Origin: Bulleidia sp.
Lineage (GTDB): Bacteria; Bacillota_I; Bacilli_A; Erysipelotrichales; Erysipelotrichaceae
Length of the DNA: 14,308 nucleotides
Assembly (NCBI GenBank): GCA_016293365.1
Contig: JAEDEK010000042.1
Location: 1-14,308 of the forward strand
Reading direction: 5' to 3'
Shown: one piece after another, positions 6,373 to 12,952 of the stretch
Layout of the letters: each line of letters opens with the position of its first letter
Numbering within the stretch: position 1 is the first letter of the stretch
Notes under the pieces: generated by a model
Seen by the model: only the letters and a program-made list of their open reading frames with translations
Told to the model about the DNA's origin: nothing
Database searches by the model: none
Program-made: the position numbers and the translations under genes

Positions 6373-8241
6373 ATGAATGATTTAGAAAATACAGAAAAGA
6401 TACCGGTACTGGATGAGAAAAAAACATCAAAAAAGAAACCTAAGAGAAGACCGAAGGTGGGCTGGAATATTTTTCTGACAGTTCTCGCTGTGGTTGTAAA
6501 TATTCTGTTTATTGTTGAAGTATTCTATGTGACTAAGTATTCAGCACTGAGTACTGGGGTCTTCATGATCATCAATGCTGTAATGCTTGCAGTACTGCTG
6601 ATTCTGGATGGACTGGTATTTTTCTCGATCCGTCTCAGAAACCTGACTCTGGTATTGATAGCGAGCTGTCTATTGATTACAGGAGCGGGAGCGGGATCTT
6701 ATGCAGCATATGTACTGCTACGTGTTGATAAGAGTGTAAATGACATTACGACCTCCTCATATACCAAAACGGTGAATACAGCTCTTGTTGTATATGGAAA
6801 AGGAACAGGGAAAGAAGTCAGAGAACTGGCAGATATTTCCGGTGCAATCGTTGGATATGCCAATGGTACCGGTCCTGCGGAAGTTGCTGAAGACTATCTG
6901 GCGGAAGCAGGTATTGTACCGGAATATAAAAGCTACAATGATTATGCATCTGTGTTTAATGCCCTGATCTCTTCAGAGATCGATGTAGCAGTATTGCCTG
7001 GCTCCTACAAGAGTATGCTCAATACAGATGAAGCAATTGCTTCCTACTTTGAGGATACAAGCGTGATTGAATCCTTCACAGCCGATGTAAAGGCAGAGAG
7101 TGTTGTCAGTGCAGATAAGGATCTGACAAAAGCACCATTTACAGTACTTCTGACTGGTGAAAACCAGGGACTGGCAGATACAATCATGATTGTTACGGTT
7201 AATCCGATCAGTATGAGAATTACAATGACCTCCATAGCGCGAGATTCCTATGTGCCGATTGCATGTTACTATGGTGGTAAATCAAAGATCAATGCCGCTC
7301 ATACAGTCAGTGAAGAATGTATGGTTGCTACAGTGGAACAGCTGACAGGTGTTGACATTGATTATACGGTTGAATTCAATTTTGACTCGGTAATTGAAGT
7401 AGTAGACGCTGTAGGCGGAATTGATATATATAATGAAGTGGAGTTCAATGGGCTGACATGGGATATTGCGACTCAGGCAGAGTACTTTGTACCTATGCCA
7501 GTGGGAGAACTGCATCTGGACGGTATCCATGCCTTGGCGTATGCGCGTGAACGTTATGCATTTGAAGATGGTGACTTTGCAAGACAGAGACATCAGCAGG
7601 AGATCATCCAGAAAGTGCTTGCGAAAATCATGGCTTCAAGAAATCCGAATATGTACCTGGATGTATTAAGTGCTGCAGGTAATAATATCAAGACCAATAT
7701 TTCTGCAGAACAGATGGTAACCTTCATGAGCTATGCAATGAAAAAGGCATCAAGATATTATGATTCTTCCAATGTGGCATCGGTTTTCAACATCCGTACA
7801 AACCGTATTACCGGCTACAGTGCGATGCAGTGGAATGAAGGCCTGTCAATGTATCTGTATATCTATCTTCTGTACAATGGATCTATTTCCGACAGTTATA
7901 ACTCGATTCAAAGAAACATCGATATGAATCAGACTCCATCTCTGCTTGGAAGTGTAAGCTGGAGTGCACATGATACGTATACCCCACCTGCACTGTCACA
8001 GGATGAATACTATGAACATCGTGAAACAATGATTGGAGGACCGGAAGATTCTTCCTCTCAGCAGGAAACACAGCCGGAAGTAATTGAACCGGTTGAGGAA
8101 ACTCCATCCATTGATAGCGAACCGATTGAGGAAACACCTGTTGTTCCTGAGGAACAGCCGATAGAACCTGACCCAGGAGATACAGATCTTGGCGGCGATC
8201 AGACAGGTGAAGTATCGCAGACGCCGGAAATTATTGAATAA
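6373..8241 (+). CDS. LCP (LytR-CpsA-Psr) family cell-wall polymer ligase 1, with extra outer domain
   Basis: A 622-residue membrane protein of the family that moves lipid-linked glycans onto peptidoglycan. After a basic cytoplasmic start come three membrane helices at ~31-54, ~61-86 and ~91-116. Residues ~130-250 form an extra outer module resembling a small solute-binding-protein lobe (GAIVGYANGTG, then a segment ending DVAVLP). The LCP domain is ~254-420: TVLLTGENQG, ADTIMIVTVNP, the hallmark RDSYVP (R290), VGGIDIYNEVEF, LAYARERY (R392, R394) and DFARQRHQQ (R404, R406). The usual GR-(S/T)-D that precedes the first strand is reduced to LAD, so one expected arginine is missing. A further ~100 residues precede a Glu/Pro-rich tail (~556-622). 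AAGAGGAG lies 8 bases before the ATG, and a terminator follows the stop. The family call is secure; the exact polymer is unknown. Confidence 0.93.
   Translation: MNDLENTEKIPVLDEKKTSKKKPKRRPKVGWNIFLTVLAVVVNILFIVEVFYVTKYSALSTGVFMIINAVMLAVLLILDGLVFFSIRLRNLTLVLIASCLLITGAGAGSYAAYVLLRVDKSVNDITTSSYTKTVNTALVVYGKGTGKEVRELADISGAIVGYANGTGPAEVAEDYLAEAGIVPEYKSYNDYASVFNALISSEIDVAVLPGSYKSMLNTDEAIASYFEDTSVIESFTADVKAESVVSADKDLTKAPFTVLLTGENQGLADTIMIVTVNPISMRITMTSIARDSYVPIACYYGGKSKINAAHTVSEECMVATVEQLTGVDIDYTVEFNFDSVIEVVDAVGGIDIYNEVEFNGLTWDIATQAEYFVPMPVGELHLDGIHALAYARERYAFEDGDFARQRHQQEIIQKVLAKIMASRNPNMYLDVLSAAGNNIKTNISAEQMVTFMSYAMKKASRYYDSSNVASVFNIRTNRITGYSAMQWNEGLSMYLYIYLLYNGSISDSYNSIQRNIDMNQTPSLLGSVSWSAHDTYTPPALSQDEYYEHRETMIGGPEDSSSQQETQPEVIEPVEETPSIDSEPIEETPVVPEEQPIEPDPGDTDLGGDQTGEVSQTPEIIE
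8086..8138 (+). repeat. Short in-frame repeat in the acidic tail of LCP protein 1
   Basis: Two 20-base copies, GAACCGGTTGAGGAAACTCC at 8086-8105 and a copy with two changes at 8119-8138, are spaced 33 bases apart and each encodes EP(V/I)EETP. It looks like a small local duplication in a low-complexity, surface-exposed tail. Confidence 0.75.
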
Positions 8242-8250
8242 CCTCGTTGC

Positions 8251-8281
8251 AGCAATGAGTGAAAGACCACTCATTGCTTTT
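8251..8281 (+). terminator. Rho-independent terminator after LCP protein 1
   Basis: A perfect 11-bp stem pairs 8251-8261 (AGCAATGAGTG) with 8268-8278 (CACTCATTGCT) around a 6-base loop, ending in four T. The short T run may allow read-through into the glycosyltransferase gene at 8317, for which no promoter is obvious in the 35 bases that remain. Confidence 0.82.
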
Positions 8282-8304
8282 GGAAATTGGATATACCTGG
8301 AAGA

Positions 8305-8311
8305 AAGGGGG
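8305..8311 (+). promoter_or_regulatory. Ribosome binding site fixing the start at ATG 8317
   Basis: AAGGGGG lies 5 bases before ATG 8317 and continues into a further AGG. The frame is open back to a TTG at 8287, but starting there would bury this site and add ten residues before the conserved MKHIFVLG start of the family. Confidence 0.85.
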
Positions 8312-8316
8312 AGGCA

Positions 8317-9456
8317 ATGAAACATATATTTGTGTTAGGGGCACGTGGATACAGGGCCAGATATGGTGGATGGGAAACGTTTGTAACAAACTTTGTTGAC
8401 CACTATAATGATGAAAATACAGATCTGTATATTGCTGAACTGACGAAAGATCCATCCAAAGACAAAGTGATGGAAAAAATCAGAGAACACGTATATCTGA
8501 CATATTATTATGTGAAAACGGATGGGAAAACCCAGATGTTCATCTTTACCATCCGGTCATATCTGAATACTTTGAAGTATATTCAGAAGAACTGTCTGAA
8601 TGGCGCATACATCTATGTTCTCGGACTGAAGCTGGGGCCTCTGCTTGCCTTCTTCAAAGGCAGACGCAGGAAACTTGGCATTCATGTATATCTGAATCCG
8701 GATGGACTGGAACATCTGCGCAGTAAATGGAACAGGGTTATCAGCTGGTGTTTCCTGCTTTCAGAATGGTCAATGATCAGAAACTGTGATCTTGTGATCT
8801 GTGATGGACTTGGCATTCAGAAATATGTTGAAAAAAAATATCCGAACGTAAAAACAACCTATATTGCGTATGGCACGAATACATTTGATTTTTCGGCAAT
8901 CGATGAAGATTCGGTGCTAAAGGAATACCAGTTGGAAAAAGACGGATACTGTCTGATGGTGGGCAGATGCGTTCCGGAAAACAACTATGAGATGGTCATC
9001 CGTGCTTTCATGAACAGTTCATTAAATAAGAATCTGGTAATAGTCAGCAACCTGAACAGCAGCACTTATTATCAGGAACTCGTTGAAAAGACAGGCTGCT
9101 CTATGGATACACGAATCCAGTTTATCAATGGAATCTACGATCAGGATAAACTTGCAGCAGTGCGCAGAAATGCATATCTGTATATTCATGGACATTCCGT
9201 TGGAGGAACAAATCCAAGTCTTGTCGAAGCACTGTCTCTGACAGACCTCAATGTTCTGTATAACGTATGTTTCAATGCGGATATCGGACTTGATACAGCA
9301 TTGTATTTCGAAAATGAGAAAGAACTGACAGCTCTTCTCAATGATTCAGAAATGCTGGATCAGAAAAAAACAGAACTTGGCCCAAAAGCCAGAAAAAGAA
9401 TCGCCGATGGTTTTACATGGGAAAAAATCATGGAACAGTACAAAGCGATATTTTAG
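8317..9456 (+). CDS. DUF1972/GT4 glycosyltransferase, RgpA/WchF-like, probable rhamnosyltransferase
   Basis: A 379-residue cytoplasmic GT-B enzyme. The N-terminal half (~1-180) is the DUF1972 domain: VLGARGYRARYGGWETFV at ~6-23 is the donor-domain loop typical of RgpA and Cps2T/WchF, and NPDGLEHLRSKW at 127-138 is the matching DG-x-E-x3-R-x-KW motif. The C-terminal half is a GT4 domain with GRCVPENNYEMVIRAF at 216-231 and HSVGGTNPSLVEAL at 293-306, containing the conserved glutamate (E304). In characterised relatives this enzyme adds the first rhamnose to the lipid-linked primer sugar, so the same role is a reasonable inference here; the donor cannot be proven from sequence. The length is normal for the family. 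It is followed after 9 bases by the GT2-GT2 gene and lies just behind the terminator of the LCP gene. Confidence 0.88.
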   Translation: MKHIFVLGARGYRARYGGWETFVTNFVDHYNDENTDLYIAELTKDPSKDKVMEKIREHVYLTYYYVKTDGKTQMFIFTIRSYLNTLKYIQKNCLNGAYIYVLGLKLGPLLAFFKGRRRKLGIHVYLNPDGLEHLRSKWNRVISWCFLLSEWSMIRNCDLVICDGLGIQKYVEKKYPNVKTTYIAYGTNTFDFSAIDEDSVLKEYQLEKDGYCLMVGRCVPENNYEMVIRAFMNSSLNKNLVIVSNLNSSTYYQELVEKTGCSMDTRIQFINGIYDQDKLAAVRRNAYLYIHGHSVGGTNPSLVEALSLTDLNVLYNVCFNADIGLDTALYFENEKELTALLNDSEMLDQKKTELGPKARKRIADGFTWEKIMEQYKAIF

Positions 9457-9465
9457 GAAAAACAG

Positions 9466-11289
9466 ATGAAAGAAAAAAACAGCAGAGTTCTGGACAGAAT
9501 CAGTTCCAAGCTTGGGAAATATTTATATCTTGGCCGTAAAGCCATCTATTTCGCATGGTACAGGCATCACTTTCTGATCCCTCCACGCGTGTTAAAACAG
9601 TATGCACATTCTTTCTTCGTATCATTAAAAAGAGGTGGAGGCACATCTGATCTGTTTACAGATCAGAAAGCGTACAACCGTCTTCTTGAAGAACAGAGAA
9701 ACAGTGTTGTTTATGAGGATCTGCAGTATACACCGCTGATCAGCTTTATTGTGCCTGTTTATAATGTGTCCAGAGCTTTTTTGAAGGAATGCCTTGACAG
9801 TCTTCTGAATCAGAGTTATCGGAATTTCGAAATCTGTCTTTGTGATGATCATTCTTCTCTTGCTGAAACGATAGAGACACTGAAGGAATACGAGAGTACC
9901 TATGATAATGTTCATGTTGTTTACAGACAGAAAAACGGGATGATTTCTCAGGCATCCAATTCTGCAATAGCAATTGCCAAAGGGGAGTTTATTGCACTGG
10001 TTGATAATGATGATGTTGTGGAAAAAGACGCTTTGTATTTCGTTGTCAGGGCTTTGAATCAGAATAGAGATCTTGATCTGATCTATACAGATGAAGATAA
10101 GATCGATTATTCAGGAAACTATATGGAACCCCATTTTAAACCGGATTATTCTCCGGATACATTCATGGGACTCAATTACATATGCCATCTTTGTGTGATA
10201 CGCAGAGAATCCGTGAATAAAGTCGGTGGCTTCAGAAAAGAATATGATGGAAGTCAGGACTATGATCTGTTCCTGAGGATTCTGGATCATACAGATCATG
10301 TATATCATGTTGACCGTGTTCTTTATCACTGGAGACAGACACCTGAGTCAACCTCCGGCTATCTAGGAAGCAAGAACTATGCTTTCGAGGCAGGCAGAAG
10401 AGCACTGGAAGATACATTGAAAAGAAGAAATATCAGAGGCAGAATACTGGATAACCCAAGATTCAGCGGCTATCTGACAAAGTATGAAGCAGATGATTAT
10501 TATGTCAGTATCATCATTCCGATGAAGGATCAGGCGGAGATCAGCAGAAGATGTTTTGAATCCATCTACGCTCATAATGACAGTTCAAAGTTTGAAATCA
10601 TTGTCATTGACAATGGCAGTGTAAAAGCAGAGACGATGTCATTATTCGAAGAGTATCAGAAGAAGGATAATTTCAAGGTCATCCGCATTGACTCTGAATT
10701 CAATTATTCCATGTTGAATAATGAAGGCGTCAGACATGCCAGTGGAGACTATCTGCTGTTTTTGAACAACGATACAGAAATCATTCATGATGATACACTG
10801 GACTGGATGGTCGGCTATGCCTCCATGGATCATTGTGGTTGTGTCGGAGCAAAACTTCTTTACCCGGACCACAAAGTCCAGCATGCCGGCGTTGTTCTTG
10901 GATTTGGTGGTGTCGCAGGACATATTTATGTTGCCAACAGTTATGATGACAATGGAATGTTCGGCAGACTGGCAATGCCATACAACTATACAGCAGTTAC
11001 GGCGGCCTGTCTGATGATCCAAAAATCCAGATTTGAAGAAGCTGGAGGATTTGATGAGAATCTGAAAGTTGCCTTGAATGATGTCGATCTGAATCTGAGT
11101 GTCAGTTCGAGAGGATACTATAATGTCTGCCTTTCAAATGTGGAAGTGCTTCACTATGAAAGCAAGAGCAGAGGCTATGAAGCATCTGCAGAAAAACAGA
11201 ATCGGTTCAGACTGGAACAGGAATATATGATCAGCAAATGGGGAAGCAGACTGGATAGAGACCCGTATTTCAGCAAGTACAACTTCTGA
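9466..11289 (+). CDS. Tandem GT2-GT2 glycosyltransferase
   Basis: A 607-residue cytoplasmic enzyme with two GT-A domains. A basic, partly amphipathic N-terminus (~1-85), which may rest on the membrane, precedes domain 1 (~90-330): SFIVPVYNVS, the metal-binding VDNDD at 179-183, IYTDEDKID at 206-214, FKPDYSPD at 224-231, GSQDYDLFLR at 262-271 and LYHWR at 286-290. Domain 2 (~345-600) has VSIIIPMKDQ, IIVIDNGS, LNNDTE at 433-438, NDVDLNLS at 538-545 and the HYESKSRG motif at 563-570. This arrangement is a well-known bifunctional family in O-antigen and rhamnan-type loci, where two sugars, often rhamnose, are added in turn. The AGGA of its ribosome binding site (9455-9458) overlaps the TAG of the upstream gene, so the two form one unit. 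Which linkages are made cannot be told. Confidence 0.9.
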   Translation: MKEKNSRVLDRISSKLGKYLYLGRKAIYFAWYRHHFLIPPRVLKQYAHSFFVSLKRGGGTSDLFTDQKAYNRLLEEQRNSVVYEDLQYTPLISFIVPVYNVSRAFLKECLDSLLNQSYRNFEICLCDDHSSLAETIETLKEYESTYDNVHVVYRQKNGMISQASNSAIAIAKGEFIALVDNDDVVEKDALYFVVRALNQNRDLDLIYTDEDKIDYSGNYMEPHFKPDYSPDTFMGLNYICHLCVIRRESVNKVGGFRKEYDGSQDYDLFLRILDHTDHVYHVDRVLYHWRQTPESTSGYLGSKNYAFEAGRRALEDTLKRRNIRGRILDNPRFSGYLTKYEADDYYVSIIIPMKDQAEISRRCFESIYAHNDSSKFEIIVIDNGSVKAETMSLFEEYQKKDNFKVIRIDSEFNYSMLNNEGVRHASGDYLLFLNNDTEIIHDDTLDWMVGYASMDHCGCVGAKLLYPDHKVQHAGVVLGFGGVAGHIYVANSYDDNGMFGRLAMPYNYTAVTAACLMIQKSRFEEAGGFDENLKVALNDVDLNLSVSSRGYYNVCLSNVEVLHYESKSRGYEASAEKQNRFRLEQEYMISKWGSRLDRDPYFSKYNF

Positions 11290-11293
11290 CTGG

Positions 11294-11314
11294 TTACCTC
11301 CCATGGGATGGTAA
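11294..11314. other. GC-rich palindrome after the GT2-GT2 gene
   Basis: A near-perfect 21-base inverted repeat, TTACCTCCCA pairing with TGGGATGGTAA with one bulged T, begins 5 bases after the stop codon. It has no T run after it, so it is not a standard terminator. It could be an RNA 3'-end stabiliser, a weak terminator or a second protein-binding site beside the palindrome at 11318-11339. Confidence 0.5.
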
Positions 11315-11317
11315 AGT

Positions 11318-11339
11318 CCGGTATTCTATACAATTCCGG
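11318..11339. promoter_or_regulatory. Candidate operator: interrupted palindrome over the -35 region
   Basis: CCGG-x-ATT-x-TATA-x-AAT-x-CCGG is symmetric at 18 of 22 positions. It is centred on bases 11328-11329, which places it across the -35 of the promoter below and upstream of the likely transcription start, so it would act as DNA and not as an RNA hairpin of that transcript. That is the usual place for a repressor or activator site; the protein is unknown. Confidence 0.45.
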
Positions 11340-11355
11340 TGTTTCAACTTATAAT
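11327..11355 (+). promoter_or_regulatory. Probable sigma-A promoter of the phosphotransferase gene
   Basis: TATACA at 11327-11332 (4 of 6 against TTGACA) is followed by a 17-base spacer and a perfect TATAAT at 11350-11355. The start would be near 11362, giving a leader of about 57 bases before ATG 11419. The weak -35 and the palindrome lying over it suggest regulation. Confidence 0.6.
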
Positions 11356-11418
11356 GTTTTCACAGATGTGTGATTGATCGGTCTGTAAAACAGGTGGTAA
11401 AGAAAGGAAATGTGACAC

Positions 11419-12813
11419 ATGAATAAAAAGATTGAAGGTAAATATCTCTATCGTGGCACATGTTCGGTGATACTGACGATTATTGCCGTGGCAGTATTCT
11501 TCGGGGAATGGATAGATTTTGTAGTTGTAAATAACCAGACAGGACATCTGACAGGTCTTGGGAATCTCGGTATGGCTGTTGGTATTTATGGTCTGCTGTA
11601 TATCTTCATCGGAAGAGGACTGAAGGCATTTAAAATCGGTGTAAACCGCATTTCCAATGTTCTTGCATCGCAGGTCCTGACACTTCTGTGTGTGAACTGT
11701 ATTGATCTTTTTGTATCTCTGGCAATTCTTGGCGAGTTCCGTTTTTTCTGGAAACTGGTTCCGATCTTTCTGCTGGTATTTGCAATCCAGTCGGTTGTGA
11801 TCTGTATCCTTGTCATTCCGATGATCGGCCGATACCGGAAACTGTTCCCGCCATTGAAGCTGATTGAGATCTATGGTGAAAAGGCGGAGAATCTGCTTTA
11901 CAAGTTTATCGGCAGACCGGACAAATATATTATTGCGAAAAGCATTACATTTTCAGATATTGCTTCCATCGCAGAAGAAATCGACAATTTTGATGCTGTT
12001 TTGATCAATGATCTTCCGGCAAATCAGAAAAACAGAATTCTGAAACTGTGTTTTGAAAAAGACAAGAGAGTATACTTTACACCAAAGTTATCAGATATTC
12101 TTGTAAAGGGTGCAGAAGAGCTGAATCTGTTTGATACACCGCTTTACCTGAGAAGAAATAACGGTATCCCGATATGGAAACTGGCTGTAAAGAGATTCTT
12201 TGATATTGTATTATCCGTTTTTACACTGGTTGTATTGAGCCCAGTCCTGCTGATTGTTGCATTAGCGATCAAACATGAAGATGGCGGACCGGTTTTCTAC
12301 AAACAGGAGAGATGTACGATTGGTGGTAAAAAATTCATGATTCTTAAATTCCGATCCATGATTGTGGATGCGGAGAAGGATGGACGTCCTCATCCTGTAA
12401 CAGAAGATGATGATCGTATCACAAAAGTCGGTAAAGTCATCAGAGCCTGCAGAATTGATGAACTGCCACAGCTGATCAATATTCTGAAAGGTGATATGAG
12501 CATTGTCGGTCCAAGACCGGAGCGTGTAGAGCATGTCGAAAGATATAAAGCAATGATTCCTGAGTTCGCATTCCGTGAAAAAATGAAAGGCGGACTGACA
12601 GGTTATGCTCAGGTATATGGAAAATACAACACAACCGCCCTGGATAAGCTCAAGCTTGATCTGATGTATATCACCAACTATTCATTACTGCTGGATGTTC
12701 AGATCATTTTTGAAACAGTGAAGATCCTGTTCCAGAAAGAGAGTACGGAAGGTTTCAGCGAAGCACAGGAAATGGATATCCACGATTTCAATGCTGAGCA
12801 TGATGATCATTGA
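11419..12813 (+). CDS. Polyprenyl-phosphate glycosyl-1-phosphate transferase (initiating sugar transferase)
   Basis: A 464-residue membrane enzyme that starts glycan synthesis by moving a sugar-1-phosphate from a nucleotide sugar onto undecaprenyl phosphate at the inner membrane face. Four N-terminal helices (~17-35, ~48-66, ~84-104, ~111-135) and a linker region (~145-245) precede the catalytic part. That part has KRFFDIVLSV with a re-entrant membrane helix at ~258-284, GGPVFYKQER at 289-298, KFRSM at 310-314, RIDELPQ at 345-351 with the catalytic Asp-Glu pair D347/E348, GDMSIVGPRPE at 358-368 and GLTGYAQVYGKY at 392-403. These are all the landmarks of the WbaP/CpsE class. The tail is acidic and ends EHDDH. 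The ribosome binding site AAGGAA lies about 9-10 bases before the ATG. It has its own likely promoter and a terminator, so it may be controlled apart from its neighbours. The sugar is not predictable from sequence. Confidence 0.95.
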   Translation: MNKKIEGKYLYRGTCSVILTIIAVAVFFGEWIDFVVVNNQTGHLTGLGNLGMAVGIYGLLYIFIGRGLKAFKIGVNRISNVLASQVLTLLCVNCIDLFVSLAILGEFRFFWKLVPIFLLVFAIQSVVICILVIPMIGRYRKLFPPLKLIEIYGEKAENLLYKFIGRPDKYIIAKSITFSDIASIAEEIDNFDAVLINDLPANQKNRILKLCFEKDKRVYFTPKLSDILVKGAEELNLFDTPLYLRRNNGIPIWKLAVKRFFDIVLSVFTLVVLSPVLLIVALAIKHEDGGPVFYKQERCTIGGKKFMILKFRSMIVDAEKDGRPHPVTEDDDRITKVGKVIRACRIDELPQLINILKGDMSIVGPRPERVEHVERYKAMIPEFAFREKMKGGLTGYAQVYGKYNTTALDKLKLDLMYITNYSLLLDVQIIFETVKILFQKESTEGFSEAQEMDIHDFNAEHDDH

Positions 12814-12840
12814 CAGTCTGTCGTGGAAATGACGGCCAGG

Positions 12841-12911
12841 TGAACTCTTTGTGAAACATTCCCTGGGAAATATGTGAATCATCACATGGTTGAAAGATTT
12901 ATTTGAGTTCA
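12841..12911 (+). other. Intergenic segment with nested inverted repeats
   Basis: The gap between the phosphotransferase stop and the terminator holds an outer pair TGAACTC (12841-12847) / GAGTTCA (12905-12911), a hairpin ATGTGA-ATCA-TCACAT (12872-12887) and a compact dyad TTCCCTGGGAA (12859-12869). It matches no RNA family I know. It may be 3' UTR structure or protein-binding sites near the next promoter; chance is possible for the outer 7-bp pair. Confidence 0.35.
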
Positions 12912-12931
12912 ACATGCCTGACGGGTAGAAT
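12903..12931 (+). promoter_or_regulatory. Probable sigma-A promoter of LCP protein 2, inside the preceding terminator
   Basis: TTGAGT at 12903-12908 and TAGAAT at 12926-12931 are separated by exactly 17 bases (4 of 6 and 5 of 6 against consensus). The expected start is near 12938, in the right arm of the terminator stem, leaving a leader of about 15 bases with AGG at 12941-12943 as the only ribosome-binding element before ATG 12953. Confidence 0.5.
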
Positions 12932-12948
12932 ACTACTGTCAGGTTTTT
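12917..12948 (+). terminator. Rho-independent terminator between the phosphotransferase and LCP protein 2
   Basis: CCTGAC (12917-12922) pairs with GTCAGG (12938-12943), and an inner GTAG (12925-12928) with CTAC (12933-12936), around an AATA loop, followed by five T at 12944-12948. The T run ends only 4 bases before the start codon of the next gene. Confidence 0.85.
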
Positions 12949-12952
12949 GTAT

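Noticed and set aside
8242..8316. Promoter before the DUF1972 glycosyltransferase
   Set aside because: TATACC and TTGCTT-like hexamers occur, but their spacing is about 12 bases and they overlap the terminator stem, so no promoter is called.
11294..11314. Standard terminator after the GT2-GT2 gene
   Set aside because: The palindrome is strong but has no T run and almost no loop, so it was listed only as a palindrome of unknown role.
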